From NCBI RefSeq assembly GCF_033100115.1, contig NZ_CP136910.1:3620001-3684000 (forward strand): a stretch of DNA of 64,000 bases, given 5' to 3'. The position numbers were made by a program, and so were the translations under genes. Below, one piece after another: positions 62,384 through 64,000 of this stretch. The stretch is from Anaerocolumna sp. AGMB13020. GTDB taxonomy: Bacteria; Bacillota; Clostridia; Lachnospirales; Lachnospiraceae. The notes under the pieces were generated by a model. It did not search any database and had not been told where the DNA came from. It worked only from the letters and a program-made list of their open reading frames with translations. How positions within the stretch are numbered: the stretch's first letter is position 1; the number at the start of each line of letters is the position of its first letter.

Positions 62384-63848
62384 AAATAATATTATTAAAA
62401 ATATTGATTTGATACTTAAAGGTATGAATATTATTAATGAAGAGAAGGCATTTAATTCCGATATTTATATTATGTTAGAACAAATGCAAGGAGTAGCAAT
62501 CGAAGTAGGGGAAACATTGGAATGTGAACTTGATAGCAAACATCCAATCATACTTTTACTTGAAGAGTTATGTGAACTGATATATGAATTAAATGAATCT
62601 TTGTTGATTAATAATTCAATAGATTATATTTTAAGTAAAGCGTATTTTAAAATAGAAAAGGTTAAGCAATTAATCTATACACTGCCTATTCATATTAAAA
62701 TTGCATTTTTTCCATATAAAATTTCTATGTGGGATTCCCTAGAAAGTATATATGAGGCTGCGCTTAGCAAAGAAAATTGTATCTGCAATGTAATACCAAT
62801 ACCATATTATGAAAAAGACAATGCGAAAAAACTAGGACAATTAAAATATGAGGGGTTAGAATTTAGTAAAAAAGTACCTATAACCGATTATAAAAAATAC
62901 CAAATGGAATCTGAAAAGCCAGATTTAGTTTTTATTCATAACCCCTATGATGCTAATAATAAGGTAGTTGAAGTTGATAGTAATTTTTATTCGAGAAAAC
63001 TGAAGGAATCAGGTGCAAAATTAATTTATGTTCCATATTATATGGCTGGTTATTGTTTGAAATTTGAAAATATGGTTTCCTGTGTAACAACTGGAGGGGT
63101 TAACTCAGATTATATAGTACTTCAGAATGACAACTTAAAAGAAGCATATGCTTTTTTTGGTTATAATAAAGACAAGCTTTTGGTTACAGGAAGCCCAAAA
63201 TTAGACTATATTGTTAATAAAGTAAACACTGAGAAAAAAAGTAATATTGAATGGAACAATAAATTTAAGAATAAAAAAGTTATACTTCTTAATTCGAGCA
63301 TACATACATTCTTAAGTAATAAGTGCTGGCTAGATGAATTAGAAGAACTAATTAAATCAATCTTATTTCATAATGAACTAGGATTAATTTGGCGACCTCA
63401 TCCACTTTTATATACTACTTTATTGGCCATGAGGCCTGAAAGCAAAGATAAATTTAATAGGATATTAAGTTTGTTCGAAAGTTCTGGTAATGGTGTAATA
63501 GATGAATCGGAGGATATTAAATTATCTTTTACCTATTCAAGTGCTATGATAAGTGACTATAGCTCTTTAGTTTTACAATATACATTTACCAACAAACCAG
63601 TTTATCTTCTAAAAGGAAGCATAAAAAATCGTGATTATATTGTATTTTGTGATTATTTTTATAATTATTTTAAGGAAGATGGCATTAATTTAAACCAGTT
63701 TCTTGATATGGTTTGTAATGATACTGATTTGTTAAGGGAAGATAGAGTCACTTTCTCTCATAAGTCAGTTGTAAACACAGATGGTTCTTGTGGAGAAAAG
63801 ACATTAGAAGCTATTTTGATAAGAGAAAAAGCATATCAAATAGGATAA
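62367..63848 (+). CDS. CDP-glycerol phosphotransferase-like (TagF/TagB family) protein
   Basis: ATG 62367 has GGGAGA 6 nt upstream and overlaps the previous gene by 17 bp. The product is 493 aa. The C-terminal two thirds follow the CDP-glycerol glycerophosphotransferase family: VPYYMAG, VTGSPKLDYI, WRPHPLL and the late AMISDYSSLVLQYTF, then NKPVYLL. The N-terminal 130 residues are helical and unassigned. These enzymes transfer phospho-alcohols from CDP donors to glycans or teichoic acids. Here the donor could be a CDP-linked phosphonate made by the preceding enzymes. Confidence 0.78.
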   Translation: MKLTDRNNIIKNIDLILKGMNIINEEKAFNSDIYIMLEQMQGVAIEVGETLECELDSKHPIILLLEELCELIYELNESLLINNSIDYILSKAYFKIEKVKQLIYTLPIHIKIAFFPYKISMWDSLESIYEAALSKENCICNVIPIPYYEKDNAKKLGQLKYEGLEFSKKVPITDYKKYQMESEKPDLVFIHNPYDANNKVVEVDSNFYSRKLKESGAKLIYVPYYMAGYCLKFENMVSCVTTGGVNSDYIVLQNDNLKEAYAFFGYNKDKLLVTGSPKLDYIVNKVNTEKKSNIEWNNKFKNKKVILLNSSIHTFLSNKCWLDELEELIKSILFHNELGLIWRPHPLLYTTLLAMRPESKDKFNRILSLFESSGNGVIDESEDIKLSFTYSSAMISDYSSLVLQYTFTNKPVYLLKGSIKNRDYIVFCDYFYNYFKEDGINLNQFLDMVCNDTDLLREDRVTFSHKSVVNTDGSCGEKTLEAILIREKAYQIG

Positions 63849-63869
63849 TTAGGTGGAGAGGATAACAAC

Positions 63870-64000
63870 ATGACAATGCTTACACAAGTTAAAATTCCAG
63901 TTGATGATTTGGAAAAAATAAAAAAAATTGAATTAGAAATGTTAATAGAACTAGATAGAATCTGTAGAAAGAAAAATATAAAATATAATCTATGTGCAGG
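63870..64000 (+). CDS. LicD-family phosphotransferase, N-terminal part
   Basis: The gene begins at ATG 63870 after AGGTGGAGAGG and runs off the window. The 43 visible residues include LEMLIELDRICRKKNIKYNLCAG, the conserved start of LicD proteins, which attach phosphocholine or related head groups from CDP donors to sugars. It is 21 bp downstream of the TagF-like gene, in the same operon, and fits the idea of a CDP-activated head group being put onto the glycan. Confidence 0.75.
   Translation, partial: MTMLTQVKIPVDDLEKIKKIELEMLIELDRICRKKNIKYNLCA

Overview
The window comes from a low-GC Gram-positive anaerobe of the Clostridia. It is most Lachnospiraceae-like, judged by tandem flgK paralogues, a FliW-CsrA-flagellin unit, sigma-28-type flagellar promoters, strong AGGAGG ribosome sites and the purine-nucleoside (BMP) importer. 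The assignment is an inference from gene content. No rRNA, tRNA, CRISPR array, integrase or transposase was seen.

Region 1 (1-14.4 kb) is an AT-rich accessory island that looks like a defence island. Its genes all read rightwards in at least three units with their own promoters. (A) A small winged-helix regulator sits behind a perfect palindrome that overlaps its promoter. Four tightly packed genes follow: a large protein with two RNA polymerase alpha-CTD-like HhH domains and a sigma region 4-like HTH, a ParB-like DGNRR protein, a PLD-nuclease/SNF2-type helicase and a TIR protein. I do not recognise this as a described system, and it is the best candidate for something new. (B) An AAA+ ATPase is paired with a cytoplasmic subtilisin-like protease. 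(C) A GIY-YIG/DUF2075 helicase is paired with a MazG-like NTP pyrophosphohydrolase.

Region 2 (14.5-23.6 kb) is a loose set of single genes: an AraC-methyltransferase fusion, a membrane-anchored XRE regulator, a VOC protein, a VanH-like D-2-hydroxyacid dehydrogenase, a DUF5131 protein, a HIT-like protein and a secreted DUF2680-like protein. It holds three tandem-repeat arrays (about 21, 9 and 6 bp units) and the first of two copies of a roughly 215-bp palindromic element.

Region 3 (22.6-31.1 kb) is a deoxynucleoside uptake and salvage locus: a divergent DeoR regulator with a repeat-rich insertion, deoC, deoD, a BMP lipoprotein, a double ATPase and two permeases. Imported purine deoxynucleosides would be phosphorolysed by DeoD. 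After a mutase step not encoded here, deoxyribose-5-phosphate would be cleaved by DeoC. Region 4 (31.4-40.1 kb) holds the second palindromic element, a topoisomerase IV-like parC/parE pair separated by an AT-rich repeat array, a TrmB-type regulator, a PHP phosphoesterase and a diaminopimelate decarboxylase.

Region 5 (40.6-52.4 kb) is a late flagellar operon: flgM, a flgN-like gene, flgK, a second flgK, flgL, fliW, csrA, flaG, fliD, fliS, a chaperone-like gene and flagellin. It has sigma-28 promoters and a CsrA-type GGA hairpin in the flagellin leader. Region 6 (52.5-64 kb, continuing past the end) is a surface-glycan island. It begins with four CgeB-like glycosyltransferase paralogues, one of them degenerate, and a GT2-TPR protein. 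A phosphonate-type set follows: metallophosphoesterase, cytidylyltransferase-PEP mutase fusion, epimerase, nucleotidyltransferase, TagF-like transferase and LicD. Its position directly behind flagellin suggests flagellin glycosylation, possibly with a phosphonate-containing glycan.
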